A stretch of 64,000 bases of DNA from Panagrolaimus kolymaensis. Taxonomy: Eukaryota; Nematoda; Chromadorea; Rhabditida; Panagrolaimidae. The stretch lies in NCBI GenBank assembly GCA_028622995.1, contig JAJQJQ010000004.1, forward strand, positions 3,596,001-3,660,000, in the 5' to 3' direction. The notes under the pieces are model-generated. The model searched no databases and was not told where the DNA came from. It saw only the letters and a list, made by a program, of their open reading frames with translations. Shown one piece after another: positions 43,924-58,199 of the stretch (position 1 is its first letter; each line of letters starts with the position of its first letter). The position numbers were made by a program, and so were the translations under genes.

Positions 43924-46900
43924 ATGTCTTCACAATCTGCTGATTTTGTATTTTATTTTGTATGTAATTATTTCTAAAAAAGTAATTTTTAATGACTTAA
44001 AAATTGCTCATTTCGTAATTTTCTTTTGTTTGTTCCAATGGTTTCCATTTTTTGTCATTACCAGCCGGAAACAAAATAATGTTTACTATGGAGTAATTTT
44101 GTATGTTGTTTCTTGACGCAATTGGAATGGAGAGAGAGAGAGAGCAAGCTTAAAGTTTATTTGCAAAGGATTACATAAAATTTGAGAAATGATGGAGAAG
44201 AAGCAAATGCGCCAAAAAGATGCGTCTTTTTTTATTTTGTTTGCAATTTTGTCTTATTTTTTCTCTCATTATGTTTGTATTTTGCTTTTAGCCATTTTTT
44301 TTGCACATGCATTTGGGAGGTTTGGAAATTACAAGAAATTAACTTGAAGAGTGGCTTACTTGATATTACAGTAATGGTACAAATCTTGTAACTTTGAAGA
44401 GATGATCTCTATCTTTCACGGTCAAACTATTATGATGAAATATTTATAGCGCCTAACTCTAAAGCCTTTCCTCTATCTTTTGCTTGTTCGAATGCATGCA
44501 ATTGCATCATTAGCTTTCTTTGTTTAGTGTTTGTCAAAAGCAAAAACTTAATTATCAATTGCCACGAAAAATAAAATTTTTGACCATTACAAACAAGTAA
44601 GTTTTTTCTAGGAATCCCAAAGGCGAGCAACTAGGGCATGCAATTGCGAGTAGCATAATTTTTTTGTACAAACGATAAGACAGACCGGACACAAGCAAGC
44701 TTCCATTCCATTTCAAAAAGTCATAAATTTTGTTGCTTCTTTTTTTTCTCGAGAAAGATGACTGTCTGGGTATAGCTGACTTTCGCGCATTAAAACTCAA
44801 AAATACAACACTAAAAAGAAGCCATTTTTCTGTATCTTTTTTTCTTTTTTTCACCTTCGTATTTCTTTCTTCAATGAGCCTTTTTTGCCTTTGAATTATT
44901 TTAGTCCATTTTTTGGAGGAATGGAGCCTTCTGGGTTGGCGGCCGTTTTTTAAATTTTTTTATTTGATGGAAGTATTTTGAAAGCCCTTCGAATTTTTCT
45001 TTTCTTTTCGGAGGCAGCAATAGATAGCTTCCATGTTATTTGGCAAATGCAATGAATGGACTTTTTGTTGAAGAAGAAGCAATTGGAATAAGAAGACGAT
45101 GCTGTTGCCCTTCGGTTCTTCTTTTTCTTTTTTTAGTAAAACATCTATTTTGTTGTTGTTGCTTTGCTCCCAAAAAAGAAAAAGGTCCAGTCAAGTTTCA
45201 TCTTCTTTTTTGGTGATTGTGGGTGGCAGCATCATTTCAGACAACGAAGAAGTAAAATAAAATTAATGTACAATCAATTTTATCTGTGTTTTATTTTAAA
45301 GTTAACTTCTTTATTGAATGTCTGCTTTTACTATATTTTATTTATCGTAATCTTATAGCTAGCTATTGGTCAAGATTGAGAAATTTTAAAATCTTGTTAC
45401 TGTATATTTCGATCTTCATTTTCCATTAAATTCAATTTCACATTATCATATATTGAAATTTTGGTAATGTTTTTGAAGCATAATCTTTCACTTAATCTTA
45501 GCAAAACTTTATATTATTTTGATAGACAACGAAAGGTTTTAAAGTTTGAAGATTGTTAGTCAAAACCAAAATTTAAAAGTTTTTATTCCCATGAGTTTAA
45601 AATGAAAGTTTATGTGTGCCATCTAAAAACTACTTTCTTTTTGCAAAACTTTTTTCCTTGAAACTATGATTTACATTCAGACGCCGAAAATAATAATAAA
45701 ATAAAAAAGGCTATGAAAGTTTTTATCAAAACTTTGAATTGTGCCATTACTTTTTTTGCTTGCTTTTATGTTTTTGAATTTAGATAGTTTTTTTACTATA
45801 AATTTAAATGAATTTTTCCATCTTTATTTCAAGCTTTTTTTTAAATTTAATAGTGCTCGTTAATTTTATTCCAACCTTTCCCTTTTTTTGCCATAGGAAA
45901 AATAAATAAATCGTTAGCAATTTTTTTATTTCTTCTCAACCAAAAAATACCAAAACGGAAATAGTTTTCATTTTTACTATATTAAAAAAAGAAAACAATA
46001 GCCAAGAATGGAAAAAGGATAGAGAGAAGGAACACATATTTACATCATCGAATGCCTGCTTTGCTTTTTTTACAAGCAAGCAGCCAGCGACATTGATTGT
46101 GGAGTCTCTTTGACAGAAGTTTTTTTTTTATTTCTTCCATATTTCTAAAAGCTGCTGTCCCATTTTTGGAAGTGAACAACAGTCGTTTGCTTTTTTTTTT
46201 TTATAACTGCCATTTGCCAAAAAATAGAAACAAACTTTTTTTCTTCATGTTCGCCTTACATTGTCGTTCTTTTTGATGTATGTGGTAATTTAAGCTTTTA
46301 GACGTTTCTTTCCATTTATATTTTTTACGGCCATCGTCGTTTCGTTCGTTTTGGCATTTTTTTTCGATTCTAGATGGATTCCTAAAAACCTTTAAGTGCA
46401 ATAAAGAATGAAGGCAAAATAAATTTTCCTGGTGTTCGAAAGCCATCTGTCAAAAACAAGAGTTTTTCGATGCAAAAATGAATTGACTGTGAGCTTATTT
46501 TGCGCGCAAAAAATGCATCCTAAATGCTTGTAAGTAAGTAACCACATACTTTTTTTTGCTTTTTCTTTCATTCATTTTTGTGGAAAAAAGGGTTTCTTTC
46601 CTTCTCTTTTTTTGAGATAAAATAAATGGCAGCTTTTTTCGAAGAGGAGGCAGCAAAAGAAATAGAAAGGAAGTTAAGCTTATTTCGAAATAAAAGTGCC
46701 TTTGCCTTCTTTTGGTTTATATGGAAAAGAAAAAAAAGAGAGAAAGGAACAAAATTTAATTGAAAATGACCAAAACATGGGAACCATGTTATTAGAAAGA
46801 AAGCTAAAGTGGGTGTAAAAAATTTGAGTCATCAAGCATAGGGAAGAAGATGATGATGTAAGATCGCTAATTATGAATTTGGGTTTATGTCTAAATGATC

Positions 46901-47256
46901 CCGTTTTGATATTTTCACGGTAGATTTTTTTTTGAGTTTTGTCACAAACATTTTATTAATTCGCTTTTTTTACTATTTTATGTTTCTCTAATTATATTCC
47001 TTCCGACATATCCACGATCCTTTCGCATTAGTGACCACTACCACCACCGCGTTGCTAAGAGTCACCTTCCATCGTGCATGCCGGGTTTTTTTGTTTGCCA
47101 CTTGTAGCTGGCGAGATTTTTTTTGCCATCGTGGAATAATCCATTTTCTTGTTCACCAAAATTTTGTGATTTTATTATTATAAGATTTTGTTTTTAGCAT
47201 GTATATATTTTTCTAAAATTTTATTAATTGAAAACTTTTATTTAAATTTTAATAAA
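43924..47256. other. 3.3-kb intergenic region
   Basis: Very T-rich sequence between the membrane-protein gene and the PLEKHH gene. The ORFs present are low-complexity and lack splice partners. It includes a (GA)n run near 44131. Promoter or enhancer elements for the PLEKHH gene are likely but none can be pointed to. Confidence 0.5.
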
Positions 47257-50200
47257 ATGTCGGCAAGCGACACAGAAGTGCCTCTTCTTCCTCATCCTTC
47301 AACTTCTGATACAGTTATAAAAAGTCCAGATGATATTATTTCAGAAAAATCTGCCAAAATTAAAGAATGGGTTAAGCAAAGGCTTGAAAAGGTTGGTTTT
47401 TATTTCAAAGATTGTTAAATTTATTTCTGTTATATTTTTGTTTTTCTTTTTGAATCACAAATTTCTTTAATGGCTTTCTTCTTTTTATCTATTGAAGATT
47501 TGCAAACTCAAGTATTTTGATTAAAAACGAACTTCTTTAAAATTAATTTCTAGACGTCTTCGATCTGAAGACGACGCCATGCTGGCAAGCGACATTGATT
47601 TATTTTCTTTTTCTTTTTTTTTTATTATTTCCAGTCCGAAACTTTCTTGTAAAAATCAAAGCCTTTAATAACAAAATTCAAGGCCTTTATTTTTTTCTCC
47701 GTTTTTTTATTCGTAAATTTAATCCATTTTCGTAATAATTTTAAATTGGCCAATTGGCAGAATGACATGTTTTTGATTCCTTTTCCGATGTTTTACGTGA
47801 AGCTTCTGTGGTTGCTGCTGCCATCGTCTAGTTTTTTTTCTCAAAAAAAATATTTCCTTCATCATTTATTTTTTTACATGTTTCTAGGCTCAGATTTATT
47901 TTTACGCTGCTACCTACTTTTTGGCATCATGAATATTTGAAGCTTAAAAAAAGTCTCAATTTCCCTACTGTTTATTTTTGCCATTCATTTTCGCACTTTT
48001 TTATTTTTGGAGCTAAAAAAAGTATAAAAGTAATTCAAAGATATTTATTTTTTAGCTAACAAGTTTGCTAACGAGATTCGCCTCCTTTTTTGGTTCTTGA
48101 AAGTACGAAACACACAAAATCCTTTTTTTCATTTCCTTCTTTTTCTGAGATTTTTTATTTTTGAGTCCTTATAATTTTTTTTTTTCAATTATTGCAAATT
48201 TACGATGCTTGATTTTGTTTGGCAGCAGCAGCAAAGTTAATAATAACCATTTCCCTTCTCCTCCTTTCTTCATCTTATTCGAAAAGCCATTGCGCAGATT
48301 CATGCAATGAGCAAAGTGACGGGGCAGGCAACCAGCTGTCACTCGATTTTCATCTTATTTTTTTCTTTCTTTCACAAAGTCAAAATCACTGTTTTTATTG
48401 TGCGTCATCTTTTTTATATATTTTTTTGACGAAAATCCTATTTTCTCTGTGATCGCGTTTGTCGCCGATAGTGGAGCCATGAAAATCTTTGGCATGACTG
48501 AGTGAGTCTCATAAGAAAGAAAAAGCCAAATCTTGTATTCGTCAATTTTTAAATGCACGATGGCGTTCGTTCGTCAAGTGTTTATTGCGCGAATAATTAC
48601 GCTTACAAAAAAATAAAAATAAATGAAATGAATGAGGGGTGTCACTAATGGCGCGAGAAAAAAAAACTTACAGTTTGCATAAGAGATTATCGAAAGGGTT
48701 CTCATTTTTTCTTGGGTCATTTTTTTATTCATTTATTTCTTTCCCTATCATTGTCGTTTTGCATCGACGACGACTGCTGCTGGTATTTCATGAAAGTGAG
48801 ATAGAGAGGCAGAACTCCTACTGTTTTTTTTATCGGTTGCTTTTCTCTCACTCTTTGTTTGAAAGACAATAAAAAAAGTTAATTCCGTTTAAAAACTCTT
48901 TATTGTTTCAAAGATTATTTTCATCATGAAAAAAACTCCCATACTGTGATGACTTTTTTCCAAAAAAGAAAATACTCCTCGATGTTTCCAGGACACTGAT
49001 GGATTTGAATTTTTTTTTCTTCATATCCTGAAACCAAATGGAAGGCGCCAACTTGGTTTCTTCCAAGAAAAAAATTCCTTCTATATTTTGACATTAGTTT
49101 CTTAACTTATGATTTATGAGATTTTTTGCCATATTTAAAGCAGCAAAAAATTGTTTTCATTTTTATAAGCAAATATAAATTTCTTTTTGCAAAAAATCTA
49201 GTCACTATCGATAGCTTATTTTGAACAAAAAAAAAGAACTTTTGGCTTTAATTATATTTATATTTTTTTATCAAATTAAAAAAGTGGACATTCGCTTTTT
49301 TTTTCTTCACATAACACTTTTTGATGGATCAAAAAAACGGAACAGGAAAAAAAGTTGTCCAAATCTTTGCTTAAGCGATGATCATCTATCATTTAAGGGC
49401 CTCAAAGTGATCGCCGCTTCCAAAAAAATAAATGCAATGATCAAAGTGGATCCACATCCACTTGTAAGCTTTCCCTTTTTCCCATATTCTTTCTTACACA
49501 CCAAATAAAAAACACATTTATTTTTTCACTTTTGGTTGATTTTTAAAAAAGCTAATAAAATTACAAGTTTTATACATTTTTTGTTGCCATCGAAAAAATT
49601 GGCGGTCATTTTTTGCATATTTTATTTTTTACCTTTCAAATCCTTTTCTTTTTCAATGTCCGCCATCATCTCAACAAAAAAAAGTGTTGATCGACGACAT
49701 TTTCACAAGTACCAGATAGAATAAAAAATTCTTTTCATTTTTTGGACGACGTTATTTTACCGTGAAATTTGCATATTTTTTTACATTTCTTTCGTGTTGA
49801 TTGTCCTCTCATCCGTCGTCGACAAATAAAAGGTCTAAAAACAGCCATTTGTCAAGGCCAAAAAAACCGCAATCGTTTTTTCTTTCTTTCGAGAATCATC
49901 ATAAAAAAATATGGATGAATGGAAATTGAGGCAAAAAAAGTTTTTTTGTCTGAAAAAAAACGATTGGTTTGCTTTTGATTTATGATGTGATCATTTGTTT
50001 GTTGTGTTTGCGGGTTTGCAAAAATTAAAAAACTGTTTACTTTTTGACGCTAACTTTTTTTGTTGGATTTTGTTTGATAAAATTTGAAGGAAAAAAACTC
50101 ATTTTTTTAAATGGATAGTCTTAATTTTTGAACATATTTCTCTGTCATTATTCTTGGTAGCTTTTGAGATAAAGGGTTTTCCACAACAACAAAAACAATA

Positions 50201-53200
50201 TTAAAAGTCAAAATGTTTTGGTATTTCTTCTGATGGAGAGAGACGACAAAAATTAAGCTTTTTTGTGATGCGCCTTTCTTGCTTTTATTTATTTTATTTT
50301 CATCATTCATTGATTTCGCAGATGTTTATCAAAAATAAAAAAAATGAAATAAATATAAATGGTCAAAAACAAACGCCGGACATTGTCGGTCATCCTTGCC
50401 GCATTGCTTTGCCTTGTTTCGCTTCGTCATTCGGGAAGAGAAATCTGCCCCTAAAGTTATTTTCATGAGATATGTCTTATCCATCCAACCAGCCGCCAGC
50501 TGAAGCGCGAGTCCTCCTTCCTTTTTTCTTTATCGGTTCAACTCATCTTTTTTCATTCACATTTTTTTGTTTGTTTTGTTTCAAGGAGGAGGAGAAGGAC
50601 AAAGGCCGATATATAATTTTCTATTGGAGGAGAAAAGGGAGGGAATTAGAAAAAAAATAATAAGGGCAATGAGGGCAAGCGTTAATTAGAGCGTTGTTAA
50701 ATAATTTCAACCTGGGGAACGATGCGAATAATAAACTTTTTTTTATTGGATAAATAAATAAGTTTTAATCATTTGTTTTTGTGATTTTTTGTTGGAAATC
50801 TTATGAGGTCAATGAGTTTGTGTTTTGAGAAATCTTAGAATGGTTTATTATTTATAAAACTTTTTTGATACTTACATACAATAACTAAAAACAGAATATT
50901 TTGATTCCATTTAAAACGAATACCTTTTAAGTCCTAATAGTCCTCCTATAGTTTTCCAGATAGATTATTTCTATTTTCTAATCTTTGCCACTTCGTTTTA
51001 CTTTTTTTTGTTGAAAACAGGAATTTACAATGTCATAGTGCAGAGATATTCCTAAGATGACTTGATTTCTTAATTTTCCTTCTTTTACACTTTCTTCACA
51101 TTTAAAATACAGGTTAAACGCTTACTATTTATTTCTCATCATTTTTGGTCGTTGAACATTTATTTTAGTCATAAACCAAAAATATTCTCCTGACTAATTT
51201 TGGTATTAAAATGCAAAAAATCTGTAACTTTTTAACTCATCCGCGTGCATGCATATATTTTCTCTCCAAAAAAAATTTATTGTCATCATCATCGCTTTAT
51301 TTGTTTCCGAAAAAAAGTGAGAAAAAAAAGTGAATTTCCGTCAACTTTTTATTTTATTTTAAACTAAAAACATGAAGAATGTGAACACATTTGTGTTGTA
51401 TTTCTAAAATATAAAATAATCGTCGGCAAAAGCTTTTTGAAACAAAACAGGAGCTGGTTGTTGCTGCCGAAGGTTGCATTATTGCGCAGCGGCGGCGGCG
51501 TTCGTTCTTTTTCATTTAGGTTTTTTGAAAGGGTGAAACTAAATGAACGACGAGGGCGTATTTATTTTATTTATTTTTTTTCAAATAAAATTTTCACTTT
51601 CGGTTTATAATTCTTCTTGCTTGAGCTTTTTTTAAAAATTTTGCATGAAGACCAAGACGAGAGGATGGATTTAAATTATAACTCTTGAAAGGCATCGTTT
51701 TCATGCAGCGAGAAATGAAAACCTCGGTTTTATAAGCTTTTTTCGAAGATTATTATTTTTCATCAAGGAAGGGCATTTAAATTTGAGTAAAAAAGGAAAG
51801 GGCTCACTTTCAAGAAAAATAAAGAAAAGAATAACGTGAGACAATGTCCGGCGATGAAAATTATTGCATGTGCGCAAAGGAAACCTTTTGCTTCCTTTTC
51901 TGTCTTCATTTTCATCGGCTGCTACTGGTCAGCTTTAAAAGCAACCGTGCAGAGGCTTGCTTGTCATTTACAGATTGTTTTTATTTTCCTTTGCTTTTCT
52001 CTTTGAAGCTTCATATTTTTCTCATTTTTGAATTGCTTTTCAAAACAAAAAAGAATGCTTCGGAATGACGAAGAGAGCTTTTTAAAAAGGAAAAAAATAA
52101 AATCCTCTAGTCAGCAATCCATCAGTAATGTTTGACTATTTTTTAAGACACTTTTACCCAAATTGCCATTCAAATTCTCTTTCAGTTTCCCTTTTCCCTA
52201 AAGGAAAACGATGAAACTCCAACAAACTCAAAAGAAAGAATCACCGTTGCTTTTTTTTTCTTGGTTTTATTGATGCCATTTTTGACTTCTTCAAAAACAA
52301 CAAAAAGCCTTGAATTTTCGTTTCCTTTTTTTCCAAAAAACTGCCAATTTAGAAAAAAAATAAATAGAAAGGGTTTAGTTTTTTTGGATGGATATATTTA
52401 TATTTTATTCTTCGTCGTCGGCATTTGGGTCGTCATCCTAAAAAGCCTTTTTGACTTTTTACTTTGGCGCCCATCATTATAAAAAAAGAAACGATCGCGC
52501 ACAAACAGATTGATTCCATCTGTGTGTTTATAGTTTATAACTTTTAGCATCATCTTCATCTTTTTCTTTTTTCTTTGACCCTAAACAAGCTTTTTTTATT
52601 TCTTTTTCTTTTTTTTTGCATTTGCAATCTTTTAATTTTCTCTTCCTTTTTCTTTTTTTACAGCTCAAAATAAACTGGAATATTACGCTTTTTTTGTTTG
52701 TAAAAATAAAATTCTTTTTTTCATTTATTCGTTTTTCAGCTTGAAAACCAAAACCAAAGATTACGTGAACAAAATCGTCGATGCACCGATCAGCTCAAAG
52801 CTTTAACATCGTGTGCTGAACGAAATAAAACTTGGAGAAAATCTTTACTCCTTTCTCAAAGCGTTACTGTAAGTAATTTAATTTAATTTAATTTCCACCT
52901 TTTATATTATTGTGAAAAAAGAGAAGAGTACATGGTTTATTAATTATTCTTCCGTCAAAAAATATTCACAAAAGCTTAAAACTTTATCATTTTGAAAACA
53001 ATTGGATAGTAACCATTTTATTGTTTTCTTTTTGTACGTCAAAATTTGTTAGAGTAAACCTTCAATATTTTTACTAAAGCTCTTTTGACCCGCTTCCATT
53101 CCATTGCAATAATAAAAAACAACTATTCAATATTTATTCCTTCCATTATTTTCTTTAAAATGTTGCCCATCAATGAAGCTCAAAACAATAAAGAATAAGG

Positions 53201-56200
53201 GTGAAAGGAATGAGCATTCCAACAAATTTTGCCGACATATATTTTTTTGCGGAATAAAATTGCTTAAAAAATTTGTCAATTCGATTACTTTTTGCGAGTT
53301 ATTTTTTTTTTTGCCTATTAATTCTTGAAACAAAAATGCGTGAAAAACAAAAAAGAGATGAGTGGTTGCTTTTTTTGAGGGTTCATTTGGTATTTATGGA
53401 TGCTTCATTTTTGCTGCCTTGCTGGAATTATTTAAACGTTTTTGTTTTGTTTTTTTCGTTATTGCTGCTCGTGGCGGCTGTAAAATCAATGGAAATGTTT
53501 GTAATTTTACAAACATGGTTATTGGGGGTATAAATGTATTAGAAAATAATGGGTCTGTTATTAGTGGGAATGAGAGTTTAGAAAAAGCTATGCTTTAGTT
53601 ATCAGTTTATTAAAAAAAATTGACCATAACCTTTAGTATATTTTTCAAACAATTTCTTTATTGGGTTTTTTACCAAAGGCTTTTTCCCCACTTTCAAGAA
53701 TGATGTAAAAAAAAGTGTACACATACATACATACGCGCAGCTGTGCCTAATTTTCACATTTTTTTTAATAAAAAGCTGTGTTCTTTTTTTAATGTTTTTT
53801 TCTTCTTCTGCGATCGATCCCCTTTTCCCCTCATTATCGAAGTTTCAAATAAAAAAATTTAGGCGCTAATTTTCTGATGGAAGAAGATGACAAAAAATTG
53901 GGAAAATGTCCCGCTGATTTTTATTTTGTTCGATTCATTTCAATTTTCAATGGCAAATGTTCGCGCATTTGCCTTGAGCTTTCCTTTCTTCCTTTCTTTT
54001 CCTTGAATTTGATTAATTGTCGTTCTTTTTTTCCTTTTTGACTCAGAAGTTTTTGAGGGTCAAAAAACAAGATGAAAACAATTTCTTTTTTAACGACCTC
54101 ATTTTCACTTCGTGATTTTTTTTCAGGGTGCTTTGCCACTTCACAATCCTCGTGATATGCTTGATCCAAATCGAACTTCCGATGATAGTGGTTTAACTTC
54201 AGACGAAACCTCTGGAGAACGAAGAAGATTTCCTCCAACATCCCTTTCTATTCGATCTTATCGTCAATCACCTGGAACAAGTTCGGGTGAATCTTCATCA
54301 GGTGCAGAACCCACAACAATTCGAACATTAACAACCACGACAACTGCAGGAGATTTAATGACTCAAAGTACTTCAGCATTAATGATGAAACGCAGTCCGC
54401 GGCAACAGCGAAGACCCAATGGATTTCCTAAAACTAATTTAAATGCATATCGCCGAAATTCTCCAGCCAAAATTGAGCAGCAACCTATAGACCGAGAAAA
54501 TCAAAGCCCTTCCACAACAGATTCATCGCCATGGGAAGAAAAACCAAAAGCACCCATTCCAATTCCAAGAAGATCAAAACCAAGCGAACAAAATGACAAT
54601 AATGGTGGTTCACCAGTAATTTTGAGAACTATTGAACGTGATAGTCTAAATTCCTATGCTGGCGAAGATGATTATGGCGAATATGAAGAAGATGACGATG
54701 AAATATTTGATGAAGTTGATGAATCTCCAGCTCGAGCAAGGGCAGATTATGTAAACCTCGCAGATTTTTGCGTTGTCAAAGATTCGGCACATGTTTATTC
54801 TGATATTGTTAAAGCCGCACCCGAAATTCCTAAACATCAACCATTAATTCAATTTGAACAAAGACTCTTTCGAACCGCTGAAAAATGCCTTAGCATCGTG
54901 AATGAAGCAGCTCCATCCACTTCGGGTGACGGCGGTGGCGGCCTTTTCGCAACACCATCAAAATTTTCAAGAGTTTGTTTTTGCATATTTTTTTATTGCG
55001 CGCAAAAAAAAAAACACCTGTCTTTTTTTAGACATCAGAGAGTTCTCGCCGCCATCCTTCGTCTGCCGGATCTTTGCCGAGTCGTGAATCAAATCCTGAT
55101 TCGGGTTTAGGTCGATGCAGCAGTGAAAGGGCGCCATCAAATGGTCCTCATCGATTACCTGAAAAACTTCCAGATTGTATGGTTCTCGCACATCCACCTC
55201 GAGAACCGACAATCTCACCATGTTCAAGAATTTCCACTGCGAGTGATTATGCCATCCCACCTGATGCAAATCAACATCATAATAATAATCGAAACAATAA
55301 TTTTGGTACTATGCGTAGCCATCATTTGGAAACGCCTCCTCCAGCAATAAGAGCAAGTGTAATTCCGCATAACGATGTAAGATTTTTAAAAAGGCTTTGA
55401 AAATAAATAAATATCCTGACTTTTAGGCTGAAATGAAAGGATATTTAGTTGCCATGTCAGAAAATCGATTGCGATCTCTAAAAAGGCGATATGTGGTATT
55501 AAAAAATTCTGAAATGAAATTTTATCGAACTCAAAAACATTTATTACGCGATGAAAGTCCAACAATGATTTTAAAACTTAGAGATATTAAGAATATTTCT
55601 AAAGTTTTTTCTAAAGCTGGTGGAAATGGTTTTGAAGTAAGTTTATTATCTCTCATCAAATGCAAAAATGCAACTTTCCACAATTGATACCTAAAACTTT
55701 GACATTTTTAGTTAATCTTTGAATCAGAAAGTCATAAATTTCAAGCAGAAGCTGATAAAATTACGGATGAATGGTATAATGCCATTTCTCAACAACTTAA
55801 AAACCTCACAATCACTGATCTCGCTCATCGTTCAAAACCTTTAGAACCACAAATATCTGGATGGGTAACAAAAGTAAAAAATGGTCATCAAAAACGATAT
55901 TTCACTCAAATAGCGGATGATAAACTTTTATTCTTTAAAAAACCAGATGAAAAAATTCCACATTCTCATCAAAATTTGAGAGGAGCAAGAATTTGTGAAA
56001 AAACTAAATCGTCATCAGATGAATATTCGGCTTCATCATCGGATGAACAAAATGAAATTGGAGCTGCTCGTGGCTCAGCTAATGGTTCATCTTCGGCTTC
56101 AGCTATTTATGGAGGTTGCGGAGATTCAGATTATTCCATTTGCATTGAAGCTGTGGATTCCGATCCACAATATTTAATTCTTCGAACTAGTGAAGATAAG

Positions 56201-57976
56201 GATCGATGGTTGTATTATCTTAAACTTGCCGCGAGAGATGCAACAATCAGTGGAACATCATTCGAAATTCTCATTGAACGACTCATGGGTGATCCAAATC
56301 CATTGGATTCCATGCTTTGGGATGATTTACTTTTAAAATCTGTGGAAGAACATCAAATTGAAACTCTCACAACCATCGAAAGCGGAGAATTAAAAAAGAA
56401 GGCATTGGAAATCGATTTAGCATGTTATTTATTTACTTCAGTTCAAATGCGTCCCATTGCAATTCAATATCATGTGGATTTATCACAAAATATTTTGACG
56501 AATGCTTTGGAACATGAAAGCTTACAAAATGAAGTTTATGCCCAATTGATTCGACTCACAAGTGGTTCCATGGAATTTGGTTATCAAGCTTGGAAACTTT
56601 TATCAATGGTGAGCTTTAAAAAAAATTTTGATAAAAATATTTTTGCATTCCATTAATCTTCACGCTTTAAAACATTTTCATATAACTAACCTAATTATTT
56701 TTAGGCAATTCCTCTTTATCTTCCAAAACAATATTCTCTTTTGTGGCTTCTCAAACACCATATTGAAAGAGCTCGTAAAACTATTGGCACAGAAGCTAGA
56801 ATGGCAGAATATTGCTTCCAAGCACTTTCAAATCGTCAAAAAGTTGGTGATCGACGTGAAGGCCCTTCTAAGCTTGAAGCCATTTCAATCCTTACTCGAG
56901 ATCCTATGAATACTGTACTTCCATATTCCATTGCCATTAGACTTCCAACTAGCGATCATCAAGTTATTGAATTTGATGGTTCAACTGAAATTGGACAATG
57001 TTTGAGTTCCCTTTGTCTTAAACTTGGAATTCGACCAGCTTTATTATCCGGATATGCCCTTTATGCTAATGATCCAATGGGAAATGAAAGTGATTTAATT
57101 CTTTTGAAAGGAAAACAAAAACTTTGTGATTGTTTAACACTTTGGGAACGACAAATGAAGGATGCAAAAAGTGGCCGAGTTACAGCCGATGCTTGCTCAA
57201 TCAAGCTTCAACTTCGACTTCGAAATTATTGGGCTTCATTAGCGGATGATGAAACACCAACTGAGCGACTTTTCCTCTGTCAGAGATTAGCTGAAGAAGT
57301 TGTCCATGGTCATTTGCCATTGAGCAATGATTTGGCTGAAGAACTTTGTGCTCTTTATGCTCAAATGTGTTATGGTGATGCTCAAAATCCAATGGATGAA
57401 AAACTTATGGATGAAATTCTTTCAAGATTTTATCCAAGCAAACTTCTCGAAGTTGCAAATCTTCGATCTCTTCGAATTGGAGTCTTTCAACAATGGAAAT
57501 CTCAACTTTCTGGTGTTAGCGTTGCTGAATGCGTTCGACTCATTTTAATTGTATTACGAAAATGGAAATTCTTTGGTTCTTATGTAAAAGAAGCCAAAAT
57601 GAAAATAAATGATAAACGAATATTTTTGGCTTTAAATGAAAATGGCATTCATCTTCTCTCAGACCAATTGGAAACATTGAGATCATTTCCATTTCATCGA
57701 TTGATTAATTTCGGAGAATATCATAATGATTTTATGATTACCGTATCAAGGATATTACCACCCAATGCTCATCCAGATGAAACCCCACGAGAAAGACTGA
57801 CATTTAGTATGGAGAAGAAGTCCATTGAACAGGTTAGTAATAGTTAGAATACTGTTGTGGACTCAACTAAATTTACATATGTAAATGAATAAAATTAAAC
57901 TATCTTTCAGATGACCACACATTTAGCTGAATACATTCGTTGCCAAAAGTTATTATGGAAAATGTCGCGTAAATAA
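47257..57976 (+). CDS. max-1: MAX-1/PLEKHH-type protein (coiled coil, PH-PH-MyTH4-FERM)
   Basis: Exons: 47257-47391, 52740-52868, 54127-54972, 55032-55376, 55427-55636, 55712-56608, 56705-57832, 57911-57976; 1,251 aa, every phase closing. The N-terminus has a short coiled coil (LENQNQRLREQNRRCTDQL). A long disordered Ser/Pro-rich region follows (residues about 90-480). PH1 starts near 487 (EMKGYLVAMSENRLRSLKRR) and PH2 near 600 (ISGWVTKVKNGHQKRYF), the latter with a Ser/Glu insert. MyTH4 (about 725-880) and FERM (about 895-1240, including NAHPDETPRERLTFSM) follow. C. elegans MAX-1 and vertebrate PLEKHH1/2 have this order and act in netrin/ephrin-linked axon guidance at the membrane. The first intron is 5.3 kb, unlike most in the window. 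Confidence 0.92.
47392..52739. other. Intron 1 of the PLEKHH gene (5.3 kb)
   Basis: T-rich non-coding sequence on the gene's strand. No nested gene or transposon ends are recognised. The small ORFs have the compositional bias of the introns rather than of exons. Its length makes it the likely place for regulatory elements or an alternative promoter. Confidence 0.5.
52869..54126. other. Intron 2 of the PLEKHH gene
   Basis: 1.26 kb of AT-rich sequence, no further feature seen. Confidence 0.5.
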
Positions 57977-58199
57977 TAATTCCATTGTATCTTTCTTCCT
58001 TTCCTTCACATAGTTTGATCATTCACTTTCAATCCAAGAATCTCAAATTCATTTTTTTTCTGTAAATTTCAAAGTGCTTCTCTTCTCACATGACTGCTCA
58101 AAAAATTAGATTTGTGGATAAAAAATTTATACAAATAAAAATTTATAAATTTGAACAAAAATTATAAACAAACAAAACTAAAACAGAGAAAAGCAGTGT

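Noticed and set aside
47746..47940. T-rich ORFs in the 44-53 kb introns and intergenic DNA as small secreted or membrane proteins
   Set aside because: Their apparent hydrophobicity follows from poly-T composition (Phe/Leu codons); no splice or start context and no conserved residues.
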